This document shows positions 1 to 10,121 of a stretch of DNA of 64,000 bases, one piece after another (the first letter of the stretch is position 1; every line of letters starts with the position of its first letter). The notes under the pieces were generated by a model, which was not told the DNA's origin, made no database searches, and saw only the letters and a list, made by a program, of their open reading frames with translations. The stretch spans positions 372,001-436,000 of the forward strand of contig JAJEKV010000006.1 of NCBI GenBank assembly GCA_021234155.1, in the 5' to 3' direction. The DNA comes from Isoetes taiwanensis. Taxonomy: Eukaryota; Streptophyta; Lycopodiopsida; Isoetales; Isoetaceae. The position numbers and the translations under genes are program-made.

Positions 1-135
1 TTGCCACAACTGCACAATGATGATAAAGCTTGTGGCCGTTTTATCTCATCAATTGATGAGGTTACTATCTTGGTTACTTTAGGGAATAGATAAATTTGAT
101 TAAATCTATATAAAAAATAAGATACTTTTCTCAGG

Positions 136-535
136 TGCTTATCGAGAGCATCCTTGAGAAGGTTAGAGAAAGCTCATTTTTTGGAATTATGGTTGATGAA
201 TCCACTGATATAAGGTATATTTTCTTTTCTATTTCTTTTTCTTTTATGAGACTCTTACCTTGTTTTAATTTGTGTTTGCAGTGTAAAAATGCACCTCATT
301 TTCTATGTCACTTATATCTTGGATAGACAAGTTATACGGGCATTGTTGGTATTGATTCTTCTGATTCTGCTAGCATTTTTAGTTGCATTGTGGGGTCTAG
401 ACATGCAACGTTTTGTGGGTTTCGGTTCAGATGGTTGTAACACAATGGCCAGGAGTAGAAGTGGAGTTGGAGTTCGTTTGAAGGCTCTTAATCCGTTCGT
501 GTCCTCAATCCATTGTGCTGCTCATCGAGATAGCT
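136..535 (+). pseudogene. hAT-type transposase remnant (DUF4371/ZNF862-like)
   Basis: The reading frames hold two blocks typical of the plant and animal hAT transposases related to ZNF862/KIAA1586. These are FFGIMVDESTDI near 178-212 and GLDMQRFVGFGSDGCNTM followed by HCAAHR up to about 535. A stretch at about 213-281 begins with a GT donor and ends in TTTGCAG, so it looks like an intron. The part between needs a frame change. The zinc-finger start and the C-terminal dimerisation domain are absent: the first lies outside the window and the second is cut off where gypsy gag sequence begins at about 540. A functional transposase is not possible here. The family assignment rests on remembered motifs and is fairly secure; the exact subfamily is not. 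Confidence 0.65.
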
Positions 536-539
536 GTAG

Positions 540-1290
540 ATTCAAGAAGTTTGCCAAGGCATTCAAGCGTCATTACGTGCCGAGGGAACACAAGTGCCAT
601 ATGATGCAACAGTTCTACAGGTTAGAGCAGGGCAATAAGACATACCAGGAGTACACAGAAGAGTTTATGAGGCTGAGGCTCTATGTGCCAAAGTTGAGTG
701 AAAGACATGCAGTAGAGGGGTACATCGACGGCTTGAACGAGGAAATCAGGAAGCTTGTGAGAGCAGTAAACCCCAGAACAGTGTCAGAAGCAGAGTCTAA
801 AGTCGTGAGCTTACAAGGAACAGGTCCCCACTGTAATGGACAGAAGTAGCAGTACTATCAGGACAAGGGGAGGGCTACGGGAAGCTATAGCCCAAGAGCA
901 ACAAGTCCAGCAGCTGCTAGATCTCAGTACAATGCAAACTATGAAAAGCAAGCAAATGCAAATTTTGACAAACAGGACAAGAAATAGGTAAGCTTCAGGG
1001 ACAAAGAGCAAGCGGGTGTTTCAAACTACTCCAAAGCAGTGAAGCAGTTCTTACAGTCCATTCCCAAAGAGAAGAGACAAGAATGCATCTAAAAGCAGTT
1101 GTGCTTCAGGTGCTTCCAACCAAGACATCGGACACCTAACTACCCCTTTGTGATGAATGCGGCGTTAGCAGAGCTAGGAGGATGGGAGACACCCCCGCAA
1201 TTCGACGAAGAAGAGGCTTGTGACGACATCCAGGGTGAGTGCCACATCTTTGCTGCTATTGACTCTGAGAATGCTGAGAGTCAGTACTAG
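540..1290 (+). pseudogene. Ty3/gypsy gag, decayed
   Basis: The frame from 540 encodes a retrotransposon gag domain (YLEQ/YTEEFMRLR-type helices, residues around QFYRLEQGNKTYQEY). It is followed by a Q/N-rich linker and a zinc knuckle near 1100-1140 reading CFRCFQPRHRTPNY. The last cysteine of the CCHC knuckle is tyrosine, a G-to-A change. In-frame stops lie at 847, 985, 1090 and 1288, each where the family would have glutamine. The 5' LTR and primer-binding site are missing because hAT sequence abuts gag directly. The frame runs on into the protease and polymerase, so gag and pol were a single polyprotein, as is usual in chromoviruses. Confidence 0.75.
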
Positions 1291-3113
1291 GTCATCTCGA
1301 CGATTGGGAAAGTCAGGGCCAAGTCCTTCATAGTATTGATAGACATAGGGAGCACCCATAATTTTGCTTCGCCAAGGATGGTAGAGATGTTGAAGCTGAA
1401 GCCTTTGAAGTCCAAGCCTAGACCTGTTATGTTGGCAAGTGGGGCAATCTAACACAAGCAGAAAGAGGATTAATTTCGACATAGACTTGCCAGGTATCGA
1501 CGTTGGAATAGGAGCAGAAGTGATGAACATCAACAAGTATGACTTGATCATAGGCATGGAATACCTTGGCCCGGCTGGAGCTGTGATTGATTGTGGGAAG
1601 CGAAAAGTAACCTTAACGACGCCAGATGGCAAGATCATTGAGATAACAGGTAAAGAAGTCACACCAATCATGCAATGCATGCCTAGTAAGAAGTTACTTA
1701 GATGCATAAAGAAGGAGCAAGTGGCCTATGTCTTTAAGCTCGAAGTTGACGAGTCAGAAGTAGAGAAAGACAAGGAGGCCAAAGCATTGAGCAAGCTGCC
1801 AAAGCCTATAGCCAAACTAGTGAAGGAATTCTATGATTTGTTCCCAGATGAGATCAAGCAACTTCCACCTTACAGAGGAGTCGAGTGTGAAATAGCACTT
1901 GAGCCAGGAACGAAGCTAACAAGTAAGGCACCCTACAGAATATCACCTCAGGAGTTGACGGAATTGAAGAAACAATTGCAGGAGTTGCTAGACCTAGAGT
2001 TTATAAGACCTAGCGTCTCTCCATTTGGAGCGCCAATACTTTTTGTCAAGAAGAAAGATGGAAGTCTCGGAATGTGCATTGACTATTGTCAATTGAACAA
2101 GCACACCATCAAGAACAAGTATGCGCTACTAAGATCAGATGATTTGATGGATCACTGCAAGGAGCGAAGGTTTTCTTAAGATAGACTTGAGGTCAGGCTA
2201 CCACCAGATCAGAATCAAGGAAGCGGACATCCATAAGACTGCATTCAGGACGAGATATGGCCATTATGAGTTCACAGTGATGCCATTTGGATTGTCCAAT
2301 GCTCCAGCAACTTTTATGAGGCTCATGAACGATATTTTTCGCGAGTTTCTAGATACATTTATCGTAGTTTTCTTTGATGACATTCTAGTCTACAGTAAAT
2401 CTTAGGAGGAGCATGCTCAACACTTGAGAAAAGTACTTGAAAAGTTGAGGAGACATCAACTTTATGCGAAGCTATCCAAGTGTCACTTCGCGACAGAAAG
2501 GGTAGAGTACTTGGTGCATGTGATCACAGCGGAAGGGATTCCCACCGACCCTGGGAAGATTGAAGCGGTAATTGATTGGCTGGCACCAAAGAGTATCCAT
2601 GAAGTGAGGAGCTTCCTTGGCTTAGCAGGGTACTATGTCAAGAACTTTGCAAAGGTAGCAGCGCCATTAACGGACCTCACCAAAGTGGAGAAGATAAAAG
2701 ATTGGGCAAATCATTGGCAAAAGAAAGGCGCATGCAGGGTTTGAGACGTTGAAGGAAGCTTTAACAACTGCCCTAATCTTAGTATTGCCCGACCCAGAGA
2801 AAGATAAGTTGGTGGCAACGGATGCTAGCAAGATTGCAACAGGAGCAGTCTTAATGCAGGAGGGGAGGGTGGTAGCGTATGATTCAAAGAAGATGAATGA
2901 TGCCGAAACGCGTTACCCAACCCATGACTAGGAGTTGCTAGCAGTGGTGAGAGCATTGAGAATATGGAGGCATTATCTCTTGGGAAGGAAGTTCCAATTA
3001 GATACGGACCATCAAAGTCTACAATATGTTTTCACCCAACCACATCTCAACTTGAGACAAAGGAGATGGATAGAGTTCCTGGAGGAGTACGACTTTGTCA
3101 TCATGTACAAAAG
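1291..3113 (+). pseudogene. Ty3/gypsy protease, reverse transcriptase and RNase H (left half of chromovirus)
   Basis: Domains appear in the expected order. The aspartic protease has DIGSTHNF near 1342, where DSGSTHNF is usual, so the active-site serine is lost. The reverse transcriptase spans about 1880-2700, with [20 protein letters not shown] and the catalytic FFDDILVYS near 2371. The RNase H has ATDASKIATGAVL near 2820, HDxELLAV near 2924 and TDHQSLQY near 3005. Stops at 1450 (TAA), 2403 (TAG) and 2929 (TAG) replace glutamine codons, and frameshifts lie near 2175 and 2745. The sequence stops matching gypsy right after the motif EEYDFVIMYK at about 3110, where element A begins. The rest of the polyprotein resumes at about 13396. 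Confidence 0.9.
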
Positions 3114-3315
3114 CATGATTTCATTAATTGGATAAAATAACGCAATTTTGAGAATTTTGAGCACACCTTATTTGCTCAAGCACGAATACTTTCACCTAGT
3201 ACTCGACCCCAACAAACATGAGGTAATTAACATACACATATACATACAAATTTTGTGTTATATTTGTACGTGTACATGACACTCGTATAAGCTCAATAAT
3301 GGCCCTACATTGTAC

Positions 3316-3360
3316 GCCAATCATTCACATCAATAATTTTACTTCACTATAAAAACGGCT
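3316..3360 (+). promoter_or_regulatory. TATA-type promoter, first copy of a duplicated module (element A)
   Basis: The stretch contains CCAATCATTCACATCAATAA followed by CACTATAAAA at 3345-3354, about 35 bases before the first ATG at 3391. A closely related module with the same order and spacing stands at about 3946-3990. Conservation of the CCAAT-like box, the CAATAAT tract and the TATA box in both copies argues for a real core promoter. Confidence 0.5.
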
Positions 3361-3390
3361 TCACGAGGGGGTAGAGGCCATTCATCTTCC

Positions 3391-3637
3391 ATGGCTTCCT
3401 CGATGCCTCGTCCAGAGCACATCCGCTCTTTCAAGTGTTATTTGAGCTACAACGATCTGGGCGAATGCGCTAGAAATAGCGTTAAGCTTGATCCATGGCT
3501 CTTATCTAAAGCTGATGGACCTGCTAGTGCTTGCGGGGAAGCTCACTTTCGCGTTAAAGTCCATATTTACCGGCTTCCCGATCGGGGAGATCTATGAGCT
3601 GAATGGCATCACGAGCTTTGATGTTGATGACGAGTGA
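3391..3637 (+). pseudogene. Small unit 1 of a duplicated pair, unknown function
   Basis: I do not recognise this protein. The frame from the ATG at 3391 runs 68 codons to 3597 (start MASSMPRPEHIRSFK). The next frame, from about 3555 to the TGA at 3635, gives IYELNGITSFDVDDE. The neighbouring unit at 4019-4260 ends similarly in GDHYYDPEDE at a TGA, which suggests the original protein ended in an acidic DxxDE tail and that a one-base shift has broken this copy. It lies just inside the left border of element A behind a TATA promoter, with no obvious intron. Its role in the element is unknown. Confidence 0.35.
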
Positions 3638-3945
3638 ATCTGCACCTGCTAATAATGTAATAATGACATGGGTACCTAATAACTAAGTAAGGATGTAATA
3701 GCATTCTGATTAAGGATGTAATATCAATGCACCTTTAACCGGTATATTGTAACGATGTGCTATCCCACCTCCACTTATTACGCAAGTACGTCATTGAATT
3801 CAATCATAGCTAAATTAAATCAAGCAAACATGTTTTGAAACATACGCATATTAGTACGCATATGTATATCCATACGAAAGATGTATTATACTTGTATTTA
3901 TACAACGGTCTTATACACGAGCAATAATAATGGTAGAAGTCTACC

Positions 3946-3990
3946 CCAATAATTCACCTCAATAATTCTACCTCACTATAAAAGCTTCTC
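3946..3990 (+). promoter_or_regulatory. TATA-type promoter, second copy of the duplicated module (element A)
   Basis: CCCCAATAATTCACCTCAAT followed by CACTATAAAA at about 3974-3983 repeats the arrangement found near 3316-3354. It precedes the second small unit (ATG at 4019) by about 35 bases. Confidence 0.5.
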
Positions 3991-4018
3991 ACTTGGGGCT
4001 AAAGTTCATTCCTCTCAC

Positions 4019-4260
4019 ATGGATTATTTGCCTTCATCAATTCACCACATCGAGGGCGATCAAGTGCTCAATGAGCCACTCGATCTTGTTGGTTGCCTAG
4101 ACAGGCATCTTCTTCTTGGTCCCTACCGCAAGAAAAGCTTTGGGCGCTGAGATTCGTTGCCCTGCGTCAATTAGTGTAATGATCCATCCGATTTGGCTTC
4201 CCGGCCGAATGAGCTATGAGATATCGGGGATCACTACTACGATCCCGAAGATGAATGAAT
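4019..4260 (+). pseudogene. Small unit 2 of a duplicated pair, unknown function
   Basis: The frame from the ATG at 4019 runs 43 codons (start MDYLPSSIHHIEGDQ) to a TGA at about 4148. Downstream frames carry the tail shared with unit 1, ending DPEDE and a stop near 4258. The leader, promoter and tail all match the unit at 3391-3637, so the two arose by tandem duplication of about 630 bases. Both appear disabled by frameshifts or stops. No known domain is visible. Confidence 0.3.
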
Positions 4261-4397
4261 CACCCGCTTAGCATTGTATAGTGTAAGAGCTCTTGTGTTG
4301 AGATGGAAAAACGCAGAGCGTAACAAATAATAACTAGTCTATTGTAACTTTCATGTTATGAATGATATAGTAATTATGTAAAAGAGCATTGCATACC

Positions 4398-7300
4398 TCA
4401 AGAGTTCTCATCATCGCCCTTAGCTTCTTTAGCCACTAATTCTTGCAACCGAGCCCTAACACTCATCGGGATCACCACGACAATGGCCTGGTCTCTACGG
4501 CCCAACCATAGTCTATTGTTTTCAAAGGTTGGTAGCGTGGCGGGTCATTAGGATTGGGTCTCCAATTCTTGCTCCAACAATCCCTATACTGCATTGCATA
4601 TGAGGTTCCCTTTCTGGCAACAGTTCAAACCAAGAGACAAACACCTCTTCATAATGTGGGAGATTAGGGTCCTCTTGGGTCCTCTTCGCAAAAGCCATCC
4701 ATGTCGGGCGGTTATCATGTGGTCTGATTAGCAAGAGCATTCCCTTCTTGACATCTTGGTAGGGGTCGAATATTTCAACTGGGTTCTTGGGTCTACCCGA
4801 GAAAGGCCCTACGTAATGAGATGCTTCAATGTGCTCATCCACAAACACTCTTTCGGTTCTTCCAATGCACTTTGCCTCGGTCTTTGGGCCAGAAATCTGA
4901 ATGACAGACTCTCTCTATCCGCCGCACGTCACCAAGCACTTTCGCAGCAAAGGTGGACCAAGAGTCAATAACTTCATTCATATATGTGTTGGACCATGAC
5001 TTATCGCCAGCTCTAGAAATAGCTGCCCAAAGGCATCATGTACTTGGCAATAGAAGCCTCTTAATGCACCTATATCTTTCAAGCTCCCATATGGTCGGAG
5101 GACCTTAGGTGACCCTCTCGAATCATAGGTAAACCTTGGGCATCCTCCTTCCACATTCTCGATTCCCTTTTAGGAGCCACTCCCTATGCCCCGGCCTCAT
5201 CTTGTAGAACATTAGTGGCCATCCATCTTTCATGCAAAACTTGAAGAGTAGAGGTTCCAAGTGACCACATAAACGGTCCTTCTTATCGGGGATAAATCCT
5301 TTCACGAATTCCTTCCAATCGGGAACCTCTCATCACAAGGTAAGGTGAAGGAGCCTTTGAACTACACTTGCTGAAGAGTTGCATAAGCTCCGGAATAGTC
5401 AATGCATCTGATCTTCTCATTAGAGTAGAGTAGTTTCCAAATAGGGCATCTATGTCATCGTGGGTGTGTCCAACCATCATGAATCCCAGTACACTTGATC
5501 AAATACACCTAACCAAACCAAGTATGACAAGTAAGAGAAAAAGATATCTATTCTTATTCTGACCAGAGCAATTATCTAGGCTGCAAGTAAAGCCTCCTAG
5601 GCAACTTGTTTGCTACCATGGGGCCTTTGATAGGAGGCATAAAATCATTTCTCTTTGCCATTCATCATTTTTGTCCTAAGGTTATCTCAGTTTAAAATTG
5701 TCGCACCCCAAATGCTTTTCGGGACGATCGGTATCTCTCAAATGGCCCCAATTATCCTCGATTTATTCTCCAAAGTCTTCAAGGTATGATTCAAGGATCC
5801 CACATGAAAATTAGAATCATCAGGCCAGAGGTCACCTATACCATGGCCGTGCATGAGAGCACCTGTAACACTGACCTTCAGTCGTTCACCCCTCCATACA
5901 GACTTTGCTAGCTTCTCTAGACGAGGGACCATGGTCTTATTCTGATCCATCTTATCATGTATAATGGTTAAAAGCGTGCTCGGGAGATCTATCGCGACAA
6001 AGCTCTCGGGACCGATAAAAGGCTCTGCATGAAATCTGGGCGTCCATATGTGATTTTCTCTCTATTGCAAGTACCCTTCTTTCGTTTGGATCTCTGGTCT
6101 TAGCAAGCTTTTCCTTTATGACAATACAGGTGTTACACTTGGAAAATGCTATCCTCTTAGCTATTGCTACCTCTGAATGATTCTCTTTCCAAGCAGACAG
6201 AAATGACGAAGGAGAAATATGCTTGCCTGTCATCTCTTTAACGGAAATATCTACTTCTTGGTGTATATCCTTCTTAGTCAAGACTGAAGGTAGCCTCTTA
6301 ACATTTTGTCTGCTACCCTCGCTCGTAATTTTTCGGCGGTGTGACATCGTCTCTGCGTTTTCATCTATGAACATGGATAGCACAACATTGCCACCAAAGT
6401 ATGAGACCTTGGCTTCTTAGACCCGATATTTCCGTGCTTTCCGACAATTACGGGCGTCATTGAAGAGCTTCTTCCACTTGTAAAAAAGTGGAAATGGGAA
6501 TGCCATAGGCTTTATGCCATGCTTTCACGCTTTTGTTTGTTATTCAACATCGGTTTGCGGACTACACCATTTTCGAGCAAAGATCTAGCATGTTATATGC
6601 AAAAGTTATGCGCTCAGAGGACTTCAAAGACGATGATGACCAAGTCTAGAATAGCCTCGAAGACTAGTTTTTTTTCACATTTAGTGCGTCTTTGGCGTGT
6701 TCGGGTCTCCGATTGACCATCTTTGTAAAGGTCTCTTTTTGGTGATGCCAATTTGGGTCTAATGGAGTAAGGTTCATTCTCCACATCCTTCTCCTTCACC
6801 GCAACCACAAGAGTAGAAACGGAATGTTATCAACGAGCACGAGGGCTATGGGCCATCTCACAAGGTCATGCGGTTGGGGCATTTACGCACGGGCTGGCGG
6901 CAAGATAGAGATCTTTTTTCGGGCATTGGAAAAATGTTCATGATAGTAGCGACTATCGAGCCTTCCCCTAACTTCCGCGTCGGACCAAGATGGTTTGGAT
7001 CGGCAAAAACGATAACACCATAGGCATAAGCCATGTAGCAAAGATTCATGCATGAGTGTGCACGCCTTCTTAACTAACTCATCTCTAGAAAGCCCTTGCA
7101 CATGATTCGTCTCATTAGTGGCTAACCCCTCATTCCCTCTGTCTGCCGGTCAGTCTATCCTTTTTATCCGACTGGTGGGGTGCAAGCTTCCTCATGTCTA
7201 TCTAGTGGAGCAACAATGTCCTTCTTGTACCACAACACAAAAGTCCCCACACTTCACCCATTTTTCTATTTCCAATTCGGGAATTGGTAGCGTGCTTCGT

Positions 7301-7413
7301 CCATCCGAAACATTCACAATTGAAACGACAACCATACCCTCCCGGGACCCCGTCGGTGTGATGGCGCCGAAATTGTGGACTCTTCCTTCTGCCACCTTTT
7401 TCCCCAGCCAGAT
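4398..7413 (-). pseudogene. DUF7869-like putative transposase of element A (frameshifted)
   Basis: Read on the minus strand, the blocks align one by one with the element B protein. They are AYGVIVFADPNHLG near 7020; FIDENAETMSHRRK with KRLPSVLTKKDIHQEV near 6370-6270; FSKCNTCIVIKEKLAKTRDP near 6145-6090; DKMDQNKT near 5945; TGALMHGHGIGDLWP near 5860; LDNCSGQNKNRY near 5570; GHTHDDIDALFGNYS near 5460; and a tail IPMSVRARLQELVAKEA ending in a TGA at 4398. The three acidic positions (DKMDQ, LDNC, HTHDD) fit an RNase H-fold DDE/D transposase, which is inference. A probable 3' splice site at 7414 suggests at least one more 5' exon. Frames change near 6950, 6600, 5955, 5500 and 5290, so no full protein can be made. 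It is transcribed divergently from the plus-strand genes starting at 8778. Confidence 0.6.
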
Positions 7414-8777
7414 CTGGGAATTACATCAGCCATCCTCCAAACAAGAGGTCGTGAATAAGCGGCGCGCGATCCTAGTGAGCGAAAGCACCGTGATCATAAA
7501 CCACTACAAAAATATGAACTGAAAAATAAGAAATGGTCACGACTTTCGCCACCGCGATCTTATCGAGCATGGGTAAGAACGGTCGCGCTTAGTTGCAAAG
7601 CATTCACACTAGCTGTTTCAATAAGAACTTCGTGCAAATCAAATTTCGAGGCTAGCTAGTGGGTTCAACTCTAAGTTATCGATATCCGGGAGTTCTTTGG
7701 TCAATAGCAAGTGTAGATGGTTGAAGGTATCATGCGACCGCGATCTCGTGGAGCACCAAAGTTAAGCGATTGACTTACGTAATAAGGCATTACTCCTACC
7801 TCACGAGAATCACGGTGTTTAGTGTCATAAAAACAGGTGTTTAGTTTCATCCACATAGAAAGAAAGCATATACTTGAAACACGTTTACATTGTATAATAA
7901 ACACACCAGAGTGCACAGTTTTGCTTAGAACATCTATTTTTACATAGTTGCAACAAAGTATCGAGGTATCTTATCAATCCATGCAATACATAGTGAATGT
8001 TAGTGCGAGACTTCGGAGGTTGCGGTTATAATTGAAATTCATTGCATTCTTGTCGTTCAGTTCACTTGATGAGGGATATGCATCGAAATAGGCCTTTTAC
8101 CTCGGCGAAACCCGAATTCGATGCGCTGCGAGAATTCGAGTGTGTAGTGGCGAATTGCAAGCGATTATCGGCGCCCTCGTCGGCGCCTTCAATGGATCGC
8201 GAATTCTGCGGCAAATCCTTGCCCAAACTTGGCCCAAATTTTAGGGCGCAGCTCCAAATACTCGAAGATCTTGCAAAACAATGAAATTTGAATTGGCTTT
8301 TCCCCGCTTTCTCGAATTGGTTTGTTCTCGAATTCAAATTTTGCGATCGCCGTCGGGTCAAAAACCGATATCTTGGAGGCATTTATAGTTGGATAAAGTG
8401 TCGTCCGAAATTATGACCCGAAATTGAACGCAGCGGACGTCCAAGTGGATAAAGACCTTTAAATGCAGTTTCTTGGGCCTTTCCCGACGGGTATATTCGC
8501 CCGCGACCGCATTAATGTCGGGGAATAAATACGGGCGGCGGTACGTGTTAATTATATCCGGCGTGACGACGCCATTATGGCTGGCACGCGTTTTTCCGCA
8601 GCGCCATCATGAGGGGGGCATTTAATTTCAGCGGCGCGTTCTATAAATTGAAACTCAAAACATTCAAAACCTAATTTCTACTCAGCGATTTCATTCAGCC
8701 CTAAATTTTTTGACCTCCGGCTCCCAGAGCCCCTCCAAAAAACCCATATTTCGTACTGAACCAGCGCCCGCGATCCC
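7414..8777. promoter_or_regulatory. Divergent intergenic region of element A
   Basis: This 1.36-kb stretch separates the minus-strand DUF7869-like gene from the plus-strand coding exons, so it should hold promoters for both and probably the missing first exon of the minus gene. GC-rich half-palindromes recur in it, with ACCGCGATCT at 7551, GGTCGCGCTT at 7581, GCGACCGCGATCTCG at 7734 and TTGCGATCGC near 8341. A TATA-like CTATAAATTG at about 8641 lies 135 bases before the plus-strand ATG at 8778. The only open frames here are short and look like chance. Confidence 0.45.
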
Positions 8778-10121
8778 ATGGCACCTAAGGACTCCCTCAG
8801 AGAAGGTATTTTCTAACATTTCAGCTCAGCAAGATCACTAGCGCGATCTTGCTTACTAGAACTTCTATTGTTTTCATAAGTATAGATGCTCAGCAAGATC
8901 GCGGTCGCGGTCTTGCTTGATAGGTTTTATAATTTCTAGATAGCGGTCTTCATAAGTGTAGCTGCTCATCAAGATCGCGGCCGCGGTCTTGCTTGATTGG
9001 TTTTATAATTTCCAGATAGCGGTCTTCATAAGTGTAGCTGCTCATCAAGATCGCGGCCGCGGTCTGGCTGAGCATAGATTTTCTTTATTGCGATGTTCAT
9101 CAGTACTAGTGTAGTAGGTCATTAGTTTTTTCGCGACAGCGATGTTTTCTTGCCGTGCTTAAGTGCTACACAAAGTCGCGGCCGCGATTGTGTGGAGTTC
9201 TATTTTAGCTGCTTGGCGGGATCGGCGGCCGCATTTCTCTACATAGTTTAAACCTTTTATTGCACCACATTATGCAGCCTATCGTGCACTCACTCTGAGC
9301 TTTTGTTTACAGCACTTGCTCTCTTCGAGGACCCGGATGTCGAGCCACCAGATTATAACCCCTTCCAATGAAAGGAAATGGTGTATCGAGATTGCCTGAG
9401 CTATACCGCACATTAAAGGTGATCCTTGAAAAGGACCCGTACTGTTTACGTGGACTGGAAAAAAAGCTGAGGACGTTGAACAATGTGCAAGATGGCATCA
9501 TATGCAGCATTGAGGACCCACAAGCATTGCAGTTTCTGGAGTACATTTTGAAATGGCGCAATTATGACCCGTCTTTGATGACGGCCCGGCAAAATGAACA
9601 AGCCAGCCCGACCACGGGGAAGAACGTCCCACGTCGGCTAAGGGTATGGCTGGTTGTTGCCATCCTATGAATCTCTCTTTTGTCGGTATAAAGGGAAACA
9701 GAGACATATTGCTCGGGTTCTCGACATGCGAAAATGGTTTGTCTACGACAAGAAGCCTCCGAAGCCGTGCCTTGAAAGCGGTTCGGGGCGAAAGATGCCC
9801 TCCGTGATGGACACCAATTGGCTAAGAGCCGTGGCCAAGAAAAAGAGTGTGAAGCCTATTGCTACTTTGGGAGAGACCTCAAAGAAAAAAAAGAAATTGC
9901 TCAAGAACCACAATCCACGATAAACCCCTCCTATTGTTAACCCTACTCTTCCTATTGCTATGAAGGCCCCGGATAGCAATACATCACCGTGGATTTATTC
10001 CAAAAAAAATCCCTCCTTTCAAAATTAGCCTTAAGAATCTGACACCTCGTGAGGATAGCCCGCGAGCCCGCCAGTTCTCAAAACCCCCTCCTCGCCATTT
10101 AATGCCTCCTCTAAACTAGCA
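8778..10121 (+). pseudogene. Element A plus-strand gene, N-terminal exons (unknown domain, basic)
   Basis: A short first exon (MAPKDSLRE, 8778-8805) ends at a good GT donor. The 507-base intron ends in TTTGTTTACAG at 9312. The next exon continues LALFEDPDVEPPDYNPF and then shifts frame near 9366 into about 100 codons containing RTLKVILEKDPYCLRGLEKK and LQFLEYILKWRNYDP. A further shift near 9650 leads to a lysine-rich stretch (KKKKKLLKNHN near 9880) that could act as a nuclear localisation signal. I recognise no family in this part. Continuity of splice phase and position suggest it is the N-terminus of the ParB/methylase-like protein that follows. The shifts make this copy non-coding. Confidence 0.4.
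8827..9240. repeat. Intronic array of GC-rich palindromes, CGCGGCCGCG type (element A)
   Basis: Inside the first intron the palindrome AAGATCGCGGCCGCGGTCTT and its variants occur repeatedly, centred near 8841, 8905, 8981, 9056, 9182 and 9228. Two of them sit in a direct tandem duplication of about 77 bases (8923-8998 and 8999-9075) that shares GGTTTTATAATTTC and TAGCGGTCTTCATAAGTGTA. Further copies lie outside the array at 10866-10883 in another intron and as degenerate forms at 7551-7748 and 13056-13215. This is a family-specific sequence of element A and probably a protein-binding or modification site. Confidence 0.75.

Noticed and set aside
1174-1707. 177-codon minus-strand open frame
   Set aside because: It is antisense to the gypsy protease/RT region, whose domain motifs identify the coding strand.
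9307-9979. Minus-strand open frames opposite the element A N-terminal exons
   Set aside because: They lack motifs, and the plus-strand frame joins a good splice acceptor at 9312.
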